Shown: positions 7,135 to 16,234 of the stretch, one piece after another
How positions within the stretch are numbered: position 1 is the first letter of the stretch
How the letters are laid out: each line of letters begins with the position of its first letter
NCBI RefSeq assembly: GCF_029989365.1
Contig: NZ_JAPRAQ010000026.1
Location: 1 to 64,000 of the forward strand
From: Bradyrhizobium sp. Arg816
GTDB lineage: Bacteria > Pseudomonadota > Alphaproteobacteria > Rhizobiales > Xanthobacteraceae
DNA: 64,000 nucleotides
Direction of reading: 5' to 3'
Notes under the pieces: generated by a model
The model's database searches: none
Seen by the model: the letters and a program-made list of their open reading frames with translations, nothing else
Told to the model about the DNA's origin: nothing
Position numbers and translations under genes: made by a program

Positions 7135-7428
7135 ATGCCAGATGAAGAAATCAGGGCGATAGTTGCCGAGACACTGGCAGAGCAACACAGGCTGCAACAG
7201 GAGAGTGTCGATGCAATCGTTTTGAAGGCCGTCGCATCGGTGCTGGCTTCCTTCGGAATCGAAGATGACGATCGAAAGGAACTAAGGGCCGATTTCCAGC
7301 ATCTGCGGAGGTGGCGAAAGAGCGTGGAGCAGGCGCAGAGCTACACCTTCAAGGCCGTTATCACGGTGATCGCGACCGGACTGATGGGCGCCGTCTGGCT
7401 AGGCGTTAAGGTCGTACTGGGCAAGTGA
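7135..7428 (+). CDS. Small tail-anchored protein, phage-like (DUF6127-like?)
   Basis: The 97-residue product has a charged helical N-terminal part (MPDEEIRAIVAETLAEQHRL, then DDDRKELRADFQHLRRWRKS) and one C-terminal membrane helix at about 72-94. Short proteins with this plan occur beside holin and lysis genes in alphaproteobacterial prophages; the DUF6127 link is from memory and uncertain. An in-frame GTG at 7129 overlapping the previous stop is an alternative start. It is probably cotranscribed with the membrane protein before it. Confidence 0.55.
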   Translation: MPDEEIRAIVAETLAEQHRLQQESVDAIVLKAVASVLASFGIEDDDRKELRADFQHLRRWRKSVEQAQSYTFKAVITVIATGLMGAVWLGVKVVLGK

Positions 7429-7491
7429 GCCGCCACGGCGACGACATGGCTGCACTTGCACTCACGCTATTTCCCGCAAACGGGCCGTCTC

Positions 7492-7920
7492 ATGTACAGA
7501 ATTCGTATCGTCGATGCATCCGATGACGACCTCGTCGACACGTTGGCTGATCTGCATCAGCTGACGTTCTTCGATGCGGCGGCCATGCCGCAATTCGAGT
7601 TGGGAGCGTGGTGGCTTGCCTATCATGGCGATGAGGCGGTCGCCTTTGCCGGCGTCATGCCGTCGACGCACGTTCGAAACGGCGGCTACTTCTCCAGGGT
7701 CGGCGTGTTGCAACGGCATTGGGGGCGCGGCCTTCAGCGCAGGTTGATGCGTGTGGTCGAGGCGAGGGGACGGCGTATCGGATGGGACAGCGTCGTCTCT
7801 GACACGACGGACAATCCAGTCTCTGCGAATAACTTCATCCAGGCGGGTTATCGTCTCTTCGAACCTGAGGCTCCTTGGGCCTGGGCGCATACGCTTTATT
7901 GGCGAAAGTGGCTTCGCTGA
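7492..7920 (+). CDS. GNAT-family N-acetyltransferase
   Basis: The 142-residue product has the GNAT fold: motif A is near FSRVGVLQRHWGRGLQRRLMRVVEARGR (about 66-93), with the acetyl-CoA pyrophosphate loop in the QRHWGRGLQ stretch. A C-terminal SANNFIQAGYRLF segment is typical of motif B. Close relatives are carried in prophages near packaging genes, from family experience. A TTG start 12 codons earlier is possible, but the ATG at 7492 gives normal GNAT length. A strong terminator follows at 8003. Substrate unknown. Confidence 0.75.
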   Translation: MYRIRIVDASDDDLVDTLADLHQLTFFDAAAMPQFELGAWWLAYHGDEAVAFAGVMPSTHVRNGGYFSRVGVLQRHWGRGLQRRLMRVVEARGRRIGWDSVVSDTTDNPVSANNFIQAGYRLFEPEAPWAWAHTLYWRKWLR

Positions 7921-8002
7921 GCAGGGTTTCCCGTCGTGCGGAACGTGTTTTAAATGGCCAGCGCTAGACGTCGCACGACCTTGTACATGCGGAATGTCCG
8001 AC

Positions 8003-8036
8003 GGCCCGGCAGCTTGACGGCTGCCGGGCCCTTTTT
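8003..8036 (+). terminator. Rho-independent terminator
   Basis: GGCCCGGCAGC (8003-8013) pairs with GCTGCCGGGCC (8020-8030) around a 6-nt loop and is followed by CTTTTT. It closes the phage-like module and separates it from the catabolic island. Confidence 0.85.
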
Positions 8037-8147
8037 GCGTATTGAAGCGATGCGGCTGAGGCACTTGCGAAGTCGGAGGCGCCGGGCTTTAAGTTTGGTC
8101 TTGCAGGAAATTCGGCGACCATAAGCCGATGCAAGGGAGCGCCGTCG

Positions 8148-9416
8148 ATGCCCACCAAGCCTCAATTACCGGAACGTTCGTCGCGGGCGACGGGCGCGCC
8201 TACCGCGCTCGACGGTCTCTTGGTCGTCGATTTCACGCGCATAGTGGCGGGGCCGGCCTGCACGCAGACGCTTGCCGATTTCGGTGCACGCGTCATCAAG
8301 ATCGAGAATCCCGATGGCGGCGACGATACGCGCGCTTATGAACACGCCGAAATCGGCGGCGAAAGCGCCGCTTATCTGAGCTTGAATCGCAACAAGCGCG
8401 GTATCGCGCTCGACCTGACCGTGCCGCAGGCCCGCGAGATCGCACTGGACCTGATCAGGAAGGCGGATGTGGTCGTGGAGAATTTTTCGAGCGGGGTCAT
8501 GAAGAAATTCGGCCTCGACTACGAGGCGGTCGCGCCGCTCAACCCGCGGCTGGTCTATTGCTCGATTTCCGCTTACGGACGCACCGGACCGTTCGCTTCG
8601 CGGCCTGGCTTCGATCCCATCACGCAGGCGGAAAGCGGCTTCATGTCGCTCAATGGGTTTGCCGATGGGCCGGCGGTTCGTACCGGCCCGCCGATCGTGG
8701 ACATGGCGACGGGGATGTCCGCCTGCAACGCCATCCTGCTGGCGCTATTGGCGCGCGATCGGCTCGGCCGTGGGCAGCATGTCGAGGTCGCCCTGTTCGA
8801 CGTCGCCATGGGCATGACCGGCTTTTACGGCATGGCCTATCTGATCAACGGCGAAAACCCTGGCCGGTTCGGCAATTCGCCGAGCGGGTCCCCCACTGTC
8901 GGTGTCTATGAAGCTTCCGATGGGCCGCTTTACATGGCCTGCGCCAATGACCGGCTCTATCGCCGGCTGGTGGTCGAGGTGCTGAACCGGCCCGATTTGA
9001 TCGCTGATCCGCAGTTCGCGTCACGCAAAGCGCGCTCCGAGAACAAGGAGCTCCTGCGGGCAGCCATTGCAGAGGTCTTCGCGAGCGATACCCTCGAGAA
9101 TTGGATGGCAAGGATGAAGCTGGCCAATATTCCGGTCGGCTATCTCCGAACGGTCGAAGAGGGGTTCAATGCGCCCGAGGCTCGCCAGCGCCATCGCCTG
9201 AACAGAATTCCGCACCGTACGGCAGAGTGGATCCCCAATATCGAACCTCCGATCAATATGAGCCTGACGGGAGCGATTGATCCCGTCGCTGCGCCCCTGT
9301 TAGGCGAGCATACCGAAGACGTCCTGCGTGATACGCTCGGTTACGACGAGCGCCGGATTTCGGAGTTCACTCAGAAGGGCGTCTTTGGATCAGGCAAGCC
9401 ATCGACCTCAGGCTAA
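8148..9416 (+). CDS. CaiB/BaiF family CoA-transferase
   Basis: The 422-residue product is a class III CoA-transferase, moving CoA from a donor thioester to a carboxylic acid. The start of the fold is seen in LLVVDFTRIVAGPACTQTLADFGARVIKIENP (about 24-55), and the nucleophilic Asp is Asp185 in PPIVDMATGM. The C-terminal half has the GVYEASDGPLYMACAND segment. It is the first gene of the rightward catabolic run and may activate the acid substrate or recycle CoA. ATG 8148 was chosen for the GGGAG upstream. Confidence 0.85.
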   Translation: MPTKPQLPERSSRATGAPTALDGLLVVDFTRIVAGPACTQTLADFGARVIKIENPDGGDDTRAYEHAEIGGESAAYLSLNRNKRGIALDLTVPQAREIALDLIRKADVVVENFSSGVMKKFGLDYEAVAPLNPRLVYCSISAYGRTGPFASRPGFDPITQAESGFMSLNGFADGPAVRTGPPIVDMATGMSACNAILLALLARDRLGRGQHVEVALFDVAMGMTGFYGMAYLINGENPGRFGNSPSGSPTVGVYEASDGPLYMACANDRLYRRLVVEVLNRPDLIADPQFASRKARSENKELLRAAIAEVFASDTLENWMARMKLANIPVGYLRTVEEGFNAPEARQRHRLNRIPHRTAEWIPNIEPPINMSLTGAIDPVAAPLLGEHTEDVLRDTLGYDERRISEFTQKGVFGSGKPSTSG

Positions 9417-9604
9417 GCCTGAGCGGTCGGCTCCGTGGAGCCAGGCATCGCAAAGCTTGCGGAAGGCTGCTTCGAGAAGACGGTATACGCGACATCGCAT
9501 TCCTGCGGACAGCCGGGGTGCAGAGCGACCACGCAACGTTAATCCTGCCCAGCTTGATTTGGCGAAGTTCCCGCCGCATAACTATGTGAAAGCGAGGGAC
9601 TCGA

Positions 9605-10834
9605 ATGGCGCCTGGTCAAGAGCCGAGCATGGGCCAGCCGACGGGGCGGGAAGCCGGCGAACATGCCTATGCGGCAATGATCGCGAGGACCCGGGCGCTG
9701 GTGCCGCGGCTGCGAGAGCGGGCTGCCCGCACGGAGGAACTGCGGCATCTTCCGACGGAAACCGAGAAGGATCTCCACGACGCCGGCCTGTTCCGCATGC
9801 TGCAGCCGAAGCGCATCGGCGGTGCCGAGCTTGACTATGTCGCTCTTGTCGACTGCGCCGAACTGCTGGGAATGGCGGATGCGTCAGTGGCGTGGAATCT
9901 CGCTAACCTGGCAAGCCACCATTGGATGCTCGGCATGTTCGCGCAAAAGGCGCAGGATTTAGTCTGGGACCCCGATCCGGACGCGCTGATTGCGTCCTCG
10001 TTCATTTTTCCTGCCGGACGCGCCACGAGGGTCGAGGGCGGCTACCGGTTGCACGGCAGCTGGCCGTTCTCCTCCGGCGTTGCCTCCTGCGAATGGAACA
10101 TGCTTGCAAGCGTCGTTTACTCCGACGACGAGGCGGACGGCATCGAGTATCGAATCTTTCTGCTGCCGAAGGGCGATTACAAGGTGTTGGACACCTGGAA
10201 TGTCGCGGGCCTGCGCGGGACGGGGTCCTGCGACGTCGAAGTCAGGGACGCTTTCGTGCCCGACTTTATGACGGTCGCGGTTGGCGATCTTGCGGGCGGC
10301 CCGACGCCGGGAAGCAAGGTCAATCCCAATCCGCTGTATGCGCTACCCGTGTTCTCGCTGTTTCCCTACGTCCTCTCCGGCGTCGCGCTGGGGAACGCGC
10401 AAGTATGCCTCGACGATTATGCGGAGGTCGCGCGTCATCGCATCTCGACCTACAACCGTGCCAAGCTCAGCGACTTTCAAAGCACGCAAATCAAGATCGC
10501 GGAGGCTTCGGCCAAGATCGACGCTGCGCGCCTGATCATGCGTTCGGCCTGCGTCAATGCAATGGAGGATGCAAGGCGCGGTCGTATTCCTGATATGGCG
10601 ACCAAGACCAGATATCGTCGCGATGGAGCATTTTCGGTGAATCTGTGCACCGACGCGGTCTCGATGCTGTTTGCGGCGAGCGGAGCGCGCGGTCTGTTCA
10701 CGACGGGCGTGCTGCAGCGGCATTTCCGCGATGCGCACGCGATCAACTCGCATCTTGCGTTCAATTTTGATGCGGCCGGAACCAACTACGGACGGGTGGC
10801 TTTGGGCCTGCCGTCCGAGAATCTCACGCTGTGA
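9605..10834 (+). CDS. Acyl-CoA-dehydrogenase-fold flavin monooxygenase, oxygenase component
   Basis: The 409-residue product has the acyl-CoA dehydrogenase fold as used by two-component hydroxylases such as HsaA, HpaB-group D enzymes and DszC. N-terminal helices cover about 20-125, the central barrel carries GSWPFSSGVASCEWNML (about 147-163) and LRGTGSCDVEVRDAFVP, and a C-terminal helical domain contains SGARGLFTTGVLQRHFRDAHA. The last segment is usual in oxygen-using members. The flavin reductase gene follows by 9 nt, which supports a hydroxylase rather than a dehydrogenase. The start has GAGGGA upstream. Ring hydroxylation before cleavage is the likely role; substrate unknown. Confidence 0.8.
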   Translation: MAPGQEPSMGQPTGREAGEHAYAAMIARTRALVPRLRERAARTEELRHLPTETEKDLHDAGLFRMLQPKRIGGAELDYVALVDCAELLGMADASVAWNLANLASHHWMLGMFAQKAQDLVWDPDPDALIASSFIFPAGRATRVEGGYRLHGSWPFSSGVASCEWNMLASVVYSDDEADGIEYRIFLLPKGDYKVLDTWNVAGLRGTGSCDVEVRDAFVPDFMTVAVGDLAGGPTPGSKVNPNPLYALPVFSLFPYVLSGVALGNAQVCLDDYAEVARHRISTYNRAKLSDFQSTQIKIAEASAKIDAARLIMRSACVNAMEDARRGRIPDMATKTRYRRDGAFSVNLCTDAVSMLFAASGARGLFTTGVLQRHFRDAHAINSHLAFNFDAAGTNYGRVALGLPSENLTL

Positions 10835-10843
10835 GGCCGGCCG

Positions 10844-11407
10844 ATGAATGATCTGCCGAAGCAGCCGGCCGCTCCCGACCCAGCCAATGAGCTCGCCAGC
10901 GACAGCTCGCCGATCGATCCCCGCGATTTTCGCAACGCGCTCGGTACATATGGAACGGGCGTAACGATCATCACAGCCATGGCCCCAGACGGAAAGCCCT
11001 ATGGCATCACCTGCAATTCGTTCGCGTCAGTCTCTCTGAATCCCCCTCTGGTCCTCTGGAGCCTCGGATTCTATTCCTCAAGCCTCCCCGTGTTTCAGAA
11101 CGCCAGCCATTTCGCCGTTCACATACTCGGCACGTCGCAGCAGGCGCTTGCGAATAAATTTGCAAAATCGTCCGAGGACAAGTTCGCCGGGATCGACTGG
11201 ACCCCGGGCCTCGGGAGTGCTCCGGTGCTTGCGGAGAGTGTCGCCAACTTTCAATGCAGATCGGTTAATCGCTATTATGGCGGTGACCACGTGATCTTTC
11301 TCGGCGCGGTCGAGGCTTATGCCTACAGCGCCAAGGAGCCCCTGCTGTTTGCGCGCGGGGTGTATGGCCGGTTCCTGGCTGATGATGAACGCAAGAAGTC
11401 GCCATAA
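10844..11407 (+). CDS. Flavin reductase, partner of the monooxygenase
   Basis: The 187-residue product belongs to the HpaC/HsaB flavin reductase family, which makes FMNH2 or FADH2 with NAD(P)H. The family pattern is in FRNALGTYGTGVTIITA (about 27-43), GITCNSFASVSLNPPLVLWSL and a C-terminal GGDHVIFLGAVEAY strand. It sits 9 nt behind the oxygenase gene, as in other two-component systems. About 25 proline-rich residues precede the domain. Confidence 0.87.
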   Translation: MNDLPKQPAAPDPANELASDSSPIDPRDFRNALGTYGTGVTIITAMAPDGKPYGITCNSFASVSLNPPLVLWSLGFYSSSLPVFQNASHFAVHILGTSQQALANKFAKSSEDKFAGIDWTPGLGSAPVLAESVANFQCRSVNRYYGGDHVIFLGAVEAYAYSAKEPLLFARGVYGRFLADDERKKSP

Positions 11408-11431
11408 GGCGATTCAAGGACGCTCGTCGGC

Positions 11432-12340
11432 TCAGCGGCCTGTGGCCGAGAGCTTGTAGATTTCCAAAGCGTCCGCGTCCGCGCCGCGGGCAGCTTTGGC
11501 CAGCCTGAATATCTGTCCCGCGAGGGTCGCCATCGGCACCGGCGTTGACGTCGCCTGGGCGACATCGGCGACCGTGTCGAGATCCTTGAGCATTGTCGCG
11601 ATATGGCCAAGCGGCGGCGAGTGGATGCCTTGGACCATGCGCGGCACGAAGAGCTGAAGCGGGATGGAATCCGCAAAGCCGCCGGCGAGGGCCTCGGGCA
11701 GCCGGCCTGCGTCAATTCCTGCATTCGAGGCAAGGCGCGTTGCTTCCGCCAAAACGGCCATCGCGCATCCGACGATCACCTGGTTGCAGAGTTTTGTGGT
11801 TTGGCCAGCCCCGATCGGGCCCATGTGGGTGAACCTGCGTGCCATGTGCAGCACATAGGGCCGTGCCCGCTCGATGTCAGCAGCTTCTCCGCCGGCCATG
11901 ATGGCGAGCGTGCCTTCCTCTGCGCCCTTGGTGCCGCCGGACACCGGCGCATCTATCCAGCCCGCGCCATTCGCGTCCTTCAGCCGCGCTGCAAGATCGC
12001 GCGCGGCGTCGGGATGGATTGACGAGAAGTCGACGACGAGCTTGCCTGCGCCGGAAGCCGCTGCAAGACCTTCGGGTCCGAAGATCACCTTTTCGACGGC
12101 GGCGGCATCGGTCACGCACATGAAGACGATATCCGCGTTCGCCAACATGTCGCGGGGCGTGGCTGCGCGCCTGGCGCCGGCCGCGACGATCGGAGCGACC
12201 TTGCCCTCCGAACGATTCCAGACAGCGACCTGATGGCCGGCTTTGAGCAGGCGCCGGGTCATCGGCGTTCCCATCAGTCCAAGGCCGAGATAGCCGAGCC
12301 TCTCGACGCCCTGCGGGTTTGTCTTGCTCGCATCAGCCAT
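11432..12340 (-). CDS. Beta-hydroxyacid dehydrogenase (3-hydroxyisobutyrate dehydrogenase family)
   Basis: The 302-residue product has all family marks: Rossmann motif GLGLMGTPMTRRLLKAG near 16-32, the substrate loop DAPVSGGTKGAEEGTLAI near 125-142, and the catalytic Lys in GAGQTTKLCNQ near 175. It should oxidise a beta-hydroxyacid or reduce a semialdehyde such as tartronate semialdehyde with NAD(P). The start at 12338-12340 has an AAGGAGG ribosome site. It is the only leftward gene within the rightward run and is divergent from the substrate-binding-protein gene, so the 167-bp gap at 12341-12507 likely holds both promoters. Confidence 0.87.
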   Translation of the reverse strand: MADASKTNPQGVERLGYLGLGLMGTPMTRRLLKAGHQVAVWNRSEGKVAPIVAAGARRAATPRDMLANADIVFMCVTDAAAVEKVIFGPEGLAAASGAGKLVVDFSSIHPDAARDLAARLKDANGAGWIDAPVSGGTKGAEEGTLAIMAGGEAADIERARPYVLHMARRFTHMGPIGAGQTTKLCNQVIVGCAMAVLAEATRLASNAGIDAGRLPEALAGGFADSIPLQLFVPRMVQGIHSPPLGHIATMLKDLDTVADVAQATSTPVPMATLAGQIFRLAKAARGADADALEIYKLSATGR

Positions 12341-12507
12341 AGGTTGCCTCCTTCTGTCGCAGCGCAAACGCCGCCTTACCATACATTGCGGGTCGGACGG
12401 CGAAACCGTCCGGCTCGCATGGCTTGCCTGATTGTTTGAACCATGAAACATTTGAGGCGGTCGGGTTGGGCGGCGCCGGTCGGCGCCGGAGCAGCGGAGT
12501 GGGCACG

Positions 12508-13491
12508 ATGCGAACCGTTTCGAAGTGGATCCTGGCTTTGGGAGCGGCCGCGGCTGCGAGCGCGGGGGCAGGCCCGTCATGGGCACAGCAGACCATTCGC
12601 GTTGGCTGGACCATCCCGGCCGAGGAATCCAAGTACTGGATGATGCGCAGGCCAGCTGAGTTTCCCAATATCGGCAAGGCCTACAACATCGAATGGACCC
12701 AATTTCAGGGCACCGCGCCGATGACGCAGGCATTGGCGGCCGGCGCGCTGGATTGCGCGACGCAAGCGCCGCTGTCGCTCGCCAACGGTGTGGTCGGCGG
12801 CAATCTCAAGGCCTACATCGTGGCGCAGCACGTCTTCGAGAAGCCCGGCGGTTTCTCGGTCTATTGGGCGGTGATGGATGACTCGCCTATCAAGACGATC
12901 GCCGATCTCAAGGGCAAGACGGTCGGCATTTCCGTGATTGGTGGCGGCACGCAAGGCCCGTTCAACCTGTTGCTCAAGCAGAATGGCGTCGATCCGGCCA
13001 AGGATATCAAGCTGGTCGAGGTCGGCTTTGCCGTCTCCGAAGATGCGCTGCGCCAGGGCCGTGTCGACGCGGTCAACATGAACCAGCCGTTTGCCGCACG
13101 TGCGGAGGCGAAGGGTGGCACAAGAAAGCTGTTCTCGTTGTCGCAGGCGATGCCGAACATCGTGCACATCCTGGAAGCCTGCCGCGCTGATTTCGTCGAC
13201 AAGAACCCCGACTTGGTGAAGGCCTACGTGCGTGACATTACCTCAGGCATGAAGAAAGCGCTGGCCAACCGCGAAGAGACGCTAAAGGTCGTCAATGAGG
13301 TTCTGAAGGCGCCTATTCCGGTGCTCGAGACCTATCTGCTCAAGGACAACGATTTCGGCCGGGATCCAGGCGCTGCGCCGAACTTCCCCGCGATCCAGAA
13401 GATGCTGGACATCTACGCGGAGACCGGAATGCTGCCGAAGCTGGATGCCACGCAGTTCAAGCACGCGACGATCGTCGCGCCGCTGGAATAG
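12508..13491 (+). CDS. ABC transporter substrate-binding protein (SsuA/NMT1 family)
   Basis: The 327-residue product has a signal peptide (MRTVSKWILALGAAAAASAG, cut near SWA-QQ) and a periplasmic-binding fold of the SsuA/THI5/NMT1 group, which binds sulfonates, nitrate, pyrimidines or aromatic acids. The segment IADLKGKTVGISVIGGGTQG is typical. It should deliver ligand to the ATPase and permeases at 15368-17780. An IlvD-type gene lies between it and them. The start was placed at the codon giving a proper signal peptide, 28 codons inside the longest frame. Confidence 0.85.
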   Translation: MRTVSKWILALGAAAAASAGAGPSWAQQTIRVGWTIPAEESKYWMMRRPAEFPNIGKAYNIEWTQFQGTAPMTQALAAGALDCATQAPLSLANGVVGGNLKAYIVAQHVFEKPGGFSVYWAVMDDSPIKTIADLKGKTVGISVIGGGTQGPFNLLLKQNGVDPAKDIKLVEVGFAVSEDALRQGRVDAVNMNQPFAARAEAKGGTRKLFSLSQAMPNIVHILEACRADFVDKNPDLVKAYVRDITSGMKKALANREETLKVVNEVLKAPIPVLETYLLKDNDFGRDPGAAPNFPAIQKMLDIYAETGMLPKLDATQFKHATIVAPLE

Positions 13492-13569
13492 GCGCGGGGC
13501 GCGAATTATCGAACGACGAGATCGCGGCGCCGCGGATCATCCGGGACGTTGCCTGAAGAAGATGCGCGT

Positions 13570-15264
13570 ATGAAGAAGTTGCGATCACGGGTCACGACTG
13601 ACGGCCTCGACCGGGCCCCGCACCGCGCTTTCATGCGCGCAATGGGGCTTGACGACGCAGCGATCGCCAAACCGATGGTGGGCGTCGTCAGCATGAAGGG
13701 CGAGCAGACGCCCTGTAATATGACCCACGACTTCCAGGTGGCCGCGGCCAAGACGGGAATCGAGGAGGCTGGCGGCACGCCGCGCGAATTCTCGACCGTG
13801 TCGGTCTCCGACGGCATCAGCATGAATCACGAGGGAATGAAGTTTTCTCTCTTTTCGCGCGAGCTGATTGCGGATTCGATCGAAGCCGTCGTTCATGGTC
13901 TCGCCTATGACGCGCTGATCGGGTACGGCGGATGCGACAAGACGCTTCCCGGAGTGATGATGGGCATGGTTCGTTGCAACGTACCGTCCATTTTCATCTA
14001 CGGCGGCAGCTCGTTGCCAGGCCGGGTGGACGGACGGACTCTCACGGTGCTCGACTCCTATGAAGCCGTCGGCAGCTTCATGACCGGAGAGATCGACGGC
14101 GCCACGCTCGAGCGGATCGAGCGCGCCTGCCTACCGACCATTGGTGCGTGCGCCGGCCAGTTTACCGCGAACACGATGGGGATGGTGTCGGAGGCGATGG
14201 GGCTGACCATTCCCAACGTCTCGATGGTGCCCGGTGTCTATGCCGAACGTGCACAGATATCGCGCCGCGCCGGGCGACTGGTGATGGAGATGCTGGAACG
14301 TGGCGGCCCGCTGCCGCGAGACCTCGTGACTCGGAAATCCCTCGAGAACGGTGCGGCGATTGTGGCCGCCACGGGCGGCTCGACCAACGCAGCGCTGCAT
14401 CTGCCGGCGATCGCGAATGAGGCCGGGATCGCATTCACGATCGATGACGTCGGCCAGGTCTTTGCCAGGACGCCGCTGATCGGAAACTTGCGGCCGGGTG
14501 GCAAATACACGGCGAAGGATGTCTATGACATCGGCGGCGCGGCCGTCGTGATCCGCGAGCTGATCCAGAGCGGGCACATCGATGGGAGCTGCTTGTCCGT
14601 GACCGGGCGCACGCTCGCTGAAGAATATGGCGCGGCCAACGCTCCCGATGGTGAAGTCGTTTACGCGTCTCGCGCGCCGATCATGCCTGATGGTGGCGTG
14701 GCGGTTCTGAAGGGCAATCTCTGTCCAGACGGTGCGGTGATCAAGGTCGCAGGTTTGAAGAGTCATCACTTCGAGGGCGTTGCGCGTGTCTTCGAAGATG
14801 AGGAGGCATGTGTCAAAGCGGTCCGTGACCGCGCCTACACGGCGGGCGAGGTGCTGGTGATCCGCAATGAAGGGCCAGTCGGCGGCCCGGGCATGCGCGA
14901 GATGCTCGGCGTTACCGCGCTGATCTACGGCCAGGGTATGGGCGAGAAGGTGGCCCTGATCACCGATGGACGGTTCTCCGGCGCCACTCGCGGCATGTGC
15001 ATCGGCTACGTGTCCCCCGAAGCGTTTGTCGGCGGTCCGTTGGCGCTTGTTCGCGACGGCGACAGGATCCGGATCGATGCCGCAAACCGGCGGATGGATA
15101 TGCTGGTCGACGAGCAGGAACTCACGGCGCGCCGACGCGATTGGAAGCCACGGCCACCCCGCCACCGTGCAGGTGCGCTCGCAAAGTATGCGCGGCTGGT
15201 CGGACAGGCGCCGGGCGGAGCCGTCACACATGAGGGCCCTGCAGAATGGCCTTGGTTCGAATGA
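13570..15264 (+). CDS. ilvD: IlvD/Edd-family dehydratase (dihydroxy-acid dehydratase-like)
   Basis: The 564-residue product is of normal length for IlvD. It shows the Fe-S cysteines in TPCNMTHD, GGCDKTLPG and GACAGQFTANTMG, and the conserved C-terminal NEGPVGGPGMREML and DGRFSGATRG blocks. The family dehydrates 2,3-dihydroxyacids or sugar acids. Placed between the binding protein and the membrane parts of an ABC importer, it more likely acts on a sugar acid or a ring-fission product than in valine/isoleucine synthesis; this is inference. ATG 13570 is preferred over a TTG seven codons earlier. The stop overlaps a possible 23-codon frame. Confidence 0.85.
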   Translation: MKKLRSRVTTDGLDRAPHRAFMRAMGLDDAAIAKPMVGVVSMKGEQTPCNMTHDFQVAAAKTGIEEAGGTPREFSTVSVSDGISMNHEGMKFSLFSRELIADSIEAVVHGLAYDALIGYGGCDKTLPGVMMGMVRCNVPSIFIYGGSSLPGRVDGRTLTVLDSYEAVGSFMTGEIDGATLERIERACLPTIGACAGQFTANTMGMVSEAMGLTIPNVSMVPGVYAERAQISRRAGRLVMEMLERGGPLPRDLVTRKSLENGAAIVAATGGSTNAALHLPAIANEAGIAFTIDDVGQVFARTPLIGNLRPGGKYTAKDVYDIGGAAVVIRELIQSGHIDGSCLSVTGRTLAEEYGAANAPDGEVVYASRAPIMPDGGVAVLKGNLCPDGAVIKVAGLKSHHFEGVARVFEDEEACVKAVRDRAYTAGEVLVIRNEGPVGGPGMREMLGVTALIYGQGMGEKVALITDGRFSGATRGMCIGYVSPEAFVGGPLALVRDGDRIRIDAANRRMDMLVDEQELTARRRDWKPRPPRHRAGALAKYARLVGQAPGGAVTHEGPAEWPWFE

Positions 15265-15367
15265 CGCGCCGCTTCCGTGCGAGATTGACCGCCCGTCTGG
15301 CAAGTTTCTTGCTAAGCTCGATCAGCTGATGGAGGACATCAGCGGATCGATTGCGTGACGTTCGCGC

Positions 15368-16234
15368 GTGAGTCAAGCGAGAGACGGGATGAGGGTAGTG
15401 CCTTCGAGATCGAGCGAATGGGTGAATCCGGTGACGTCGCAAAGGCCGGCTTCTGCGATCATCGAGATCGACCGCGTCTCCCAGGTTTTCCAGACCTCGG
15501 CGCGTAAGGATCATTTGGCGCTATCGGACATCTCGCTGACGATCGAGGAAGGAGCCTTCGTCTCGATCCTTGGTCCGTCCGGCTGTGGCAAGTCGACACT
15601 GCTTTATATCGTCGGCGGCTTCGTCAACCCGACCAGCGGCGTGGCGAGGATGAAGGGACAGACGATCACGGGGCCGGGTCCGGATCGCGGACCAGTGTTT
15701 CAAGAGTTCGCTCTGTTTCCCTGGAAGACCGTGTTGGGCAATGTGATGTATGGCCTGCGCCAGCAAGGTGTGCCTGCCACCGAGGCCGGAGCACAGAGCC
15801 AGGCCTTGATCGAGATGGTCGGCCTCAAAGGCTATGAGAACTTTTATCCCAAGGAGCTCTCGGGTGGCATGAAGCAGCGCGTCGCGCTGGCCCGGACATT
15901 GGCTTACCACCCTGAAGTTCTGCTGATGGACGAGCCGTTCGGCGCGCTCGACGCGCACACCCGTACACGTCTCCAGAATGATCTCCTGAACATCTGGGAG
16001 CGTGACCGCAAGACGGTGCTGTTTGTGACCCATTCGGTCGACGAGGCCGTCTTCCTGTCGGACAAGGTCGTGATGATGTCGAAATCTCCCGGCCGCATTC
16101 GGCAGGTGATCGACATCGATCTGCCTCGGCCGCGTCGCCGCAGCGAGCTGTTGCTCGATCCGCGCTACCAGAAATACGTCGTCGACATCGAGCGGATGTT
16201 CGACGAGGTCGACGAGACCGGATCGCCGTCATGA
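15368..16234 (+). CDS. ABC transporter ATP-binding protein (SsuB/TauB type)
   Basis: The 288-residue product has Walker A GPSGCGKST (about 74-82), Q-loop FQEFALFPW, signature LSGGMKQRVALAR, Walker B VLLMDEPFGALD and the H-loop TH. It energises the importer whose permeases follow. The GTG at 15368 is used; about 40 extra N-terminal residues precede the usual IIEIDRVSQVF start, so a later start is possible. Its last four bases overlap the first permease gene. Confidence 0.9.
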   Translation: MSQARDGMRVVPSRSSEWVNPVTSQRPASAIIEIDRVSQVFQTSARKDHLALSDISLTIEEGAFVSILGPSGCGKSTLLYIVGGFVNPTSGVARMKGQTITGPGPDRGPVFQEFALFPWKTVLGNVMYGLRQQGVPATEAGAQSQALIEMVGLKGYENFYPKELSGGMKQRVALARTLAYHPEVLLMDEPFGALDAHTRTRLQNDLLNIWERDRKTVLFVTHSVDEAVFLSDKVVMMSKSPGRIRQVIDIDLPRPRRRSELLLDPRYQKYVVDIERMFDEVDETGSPS

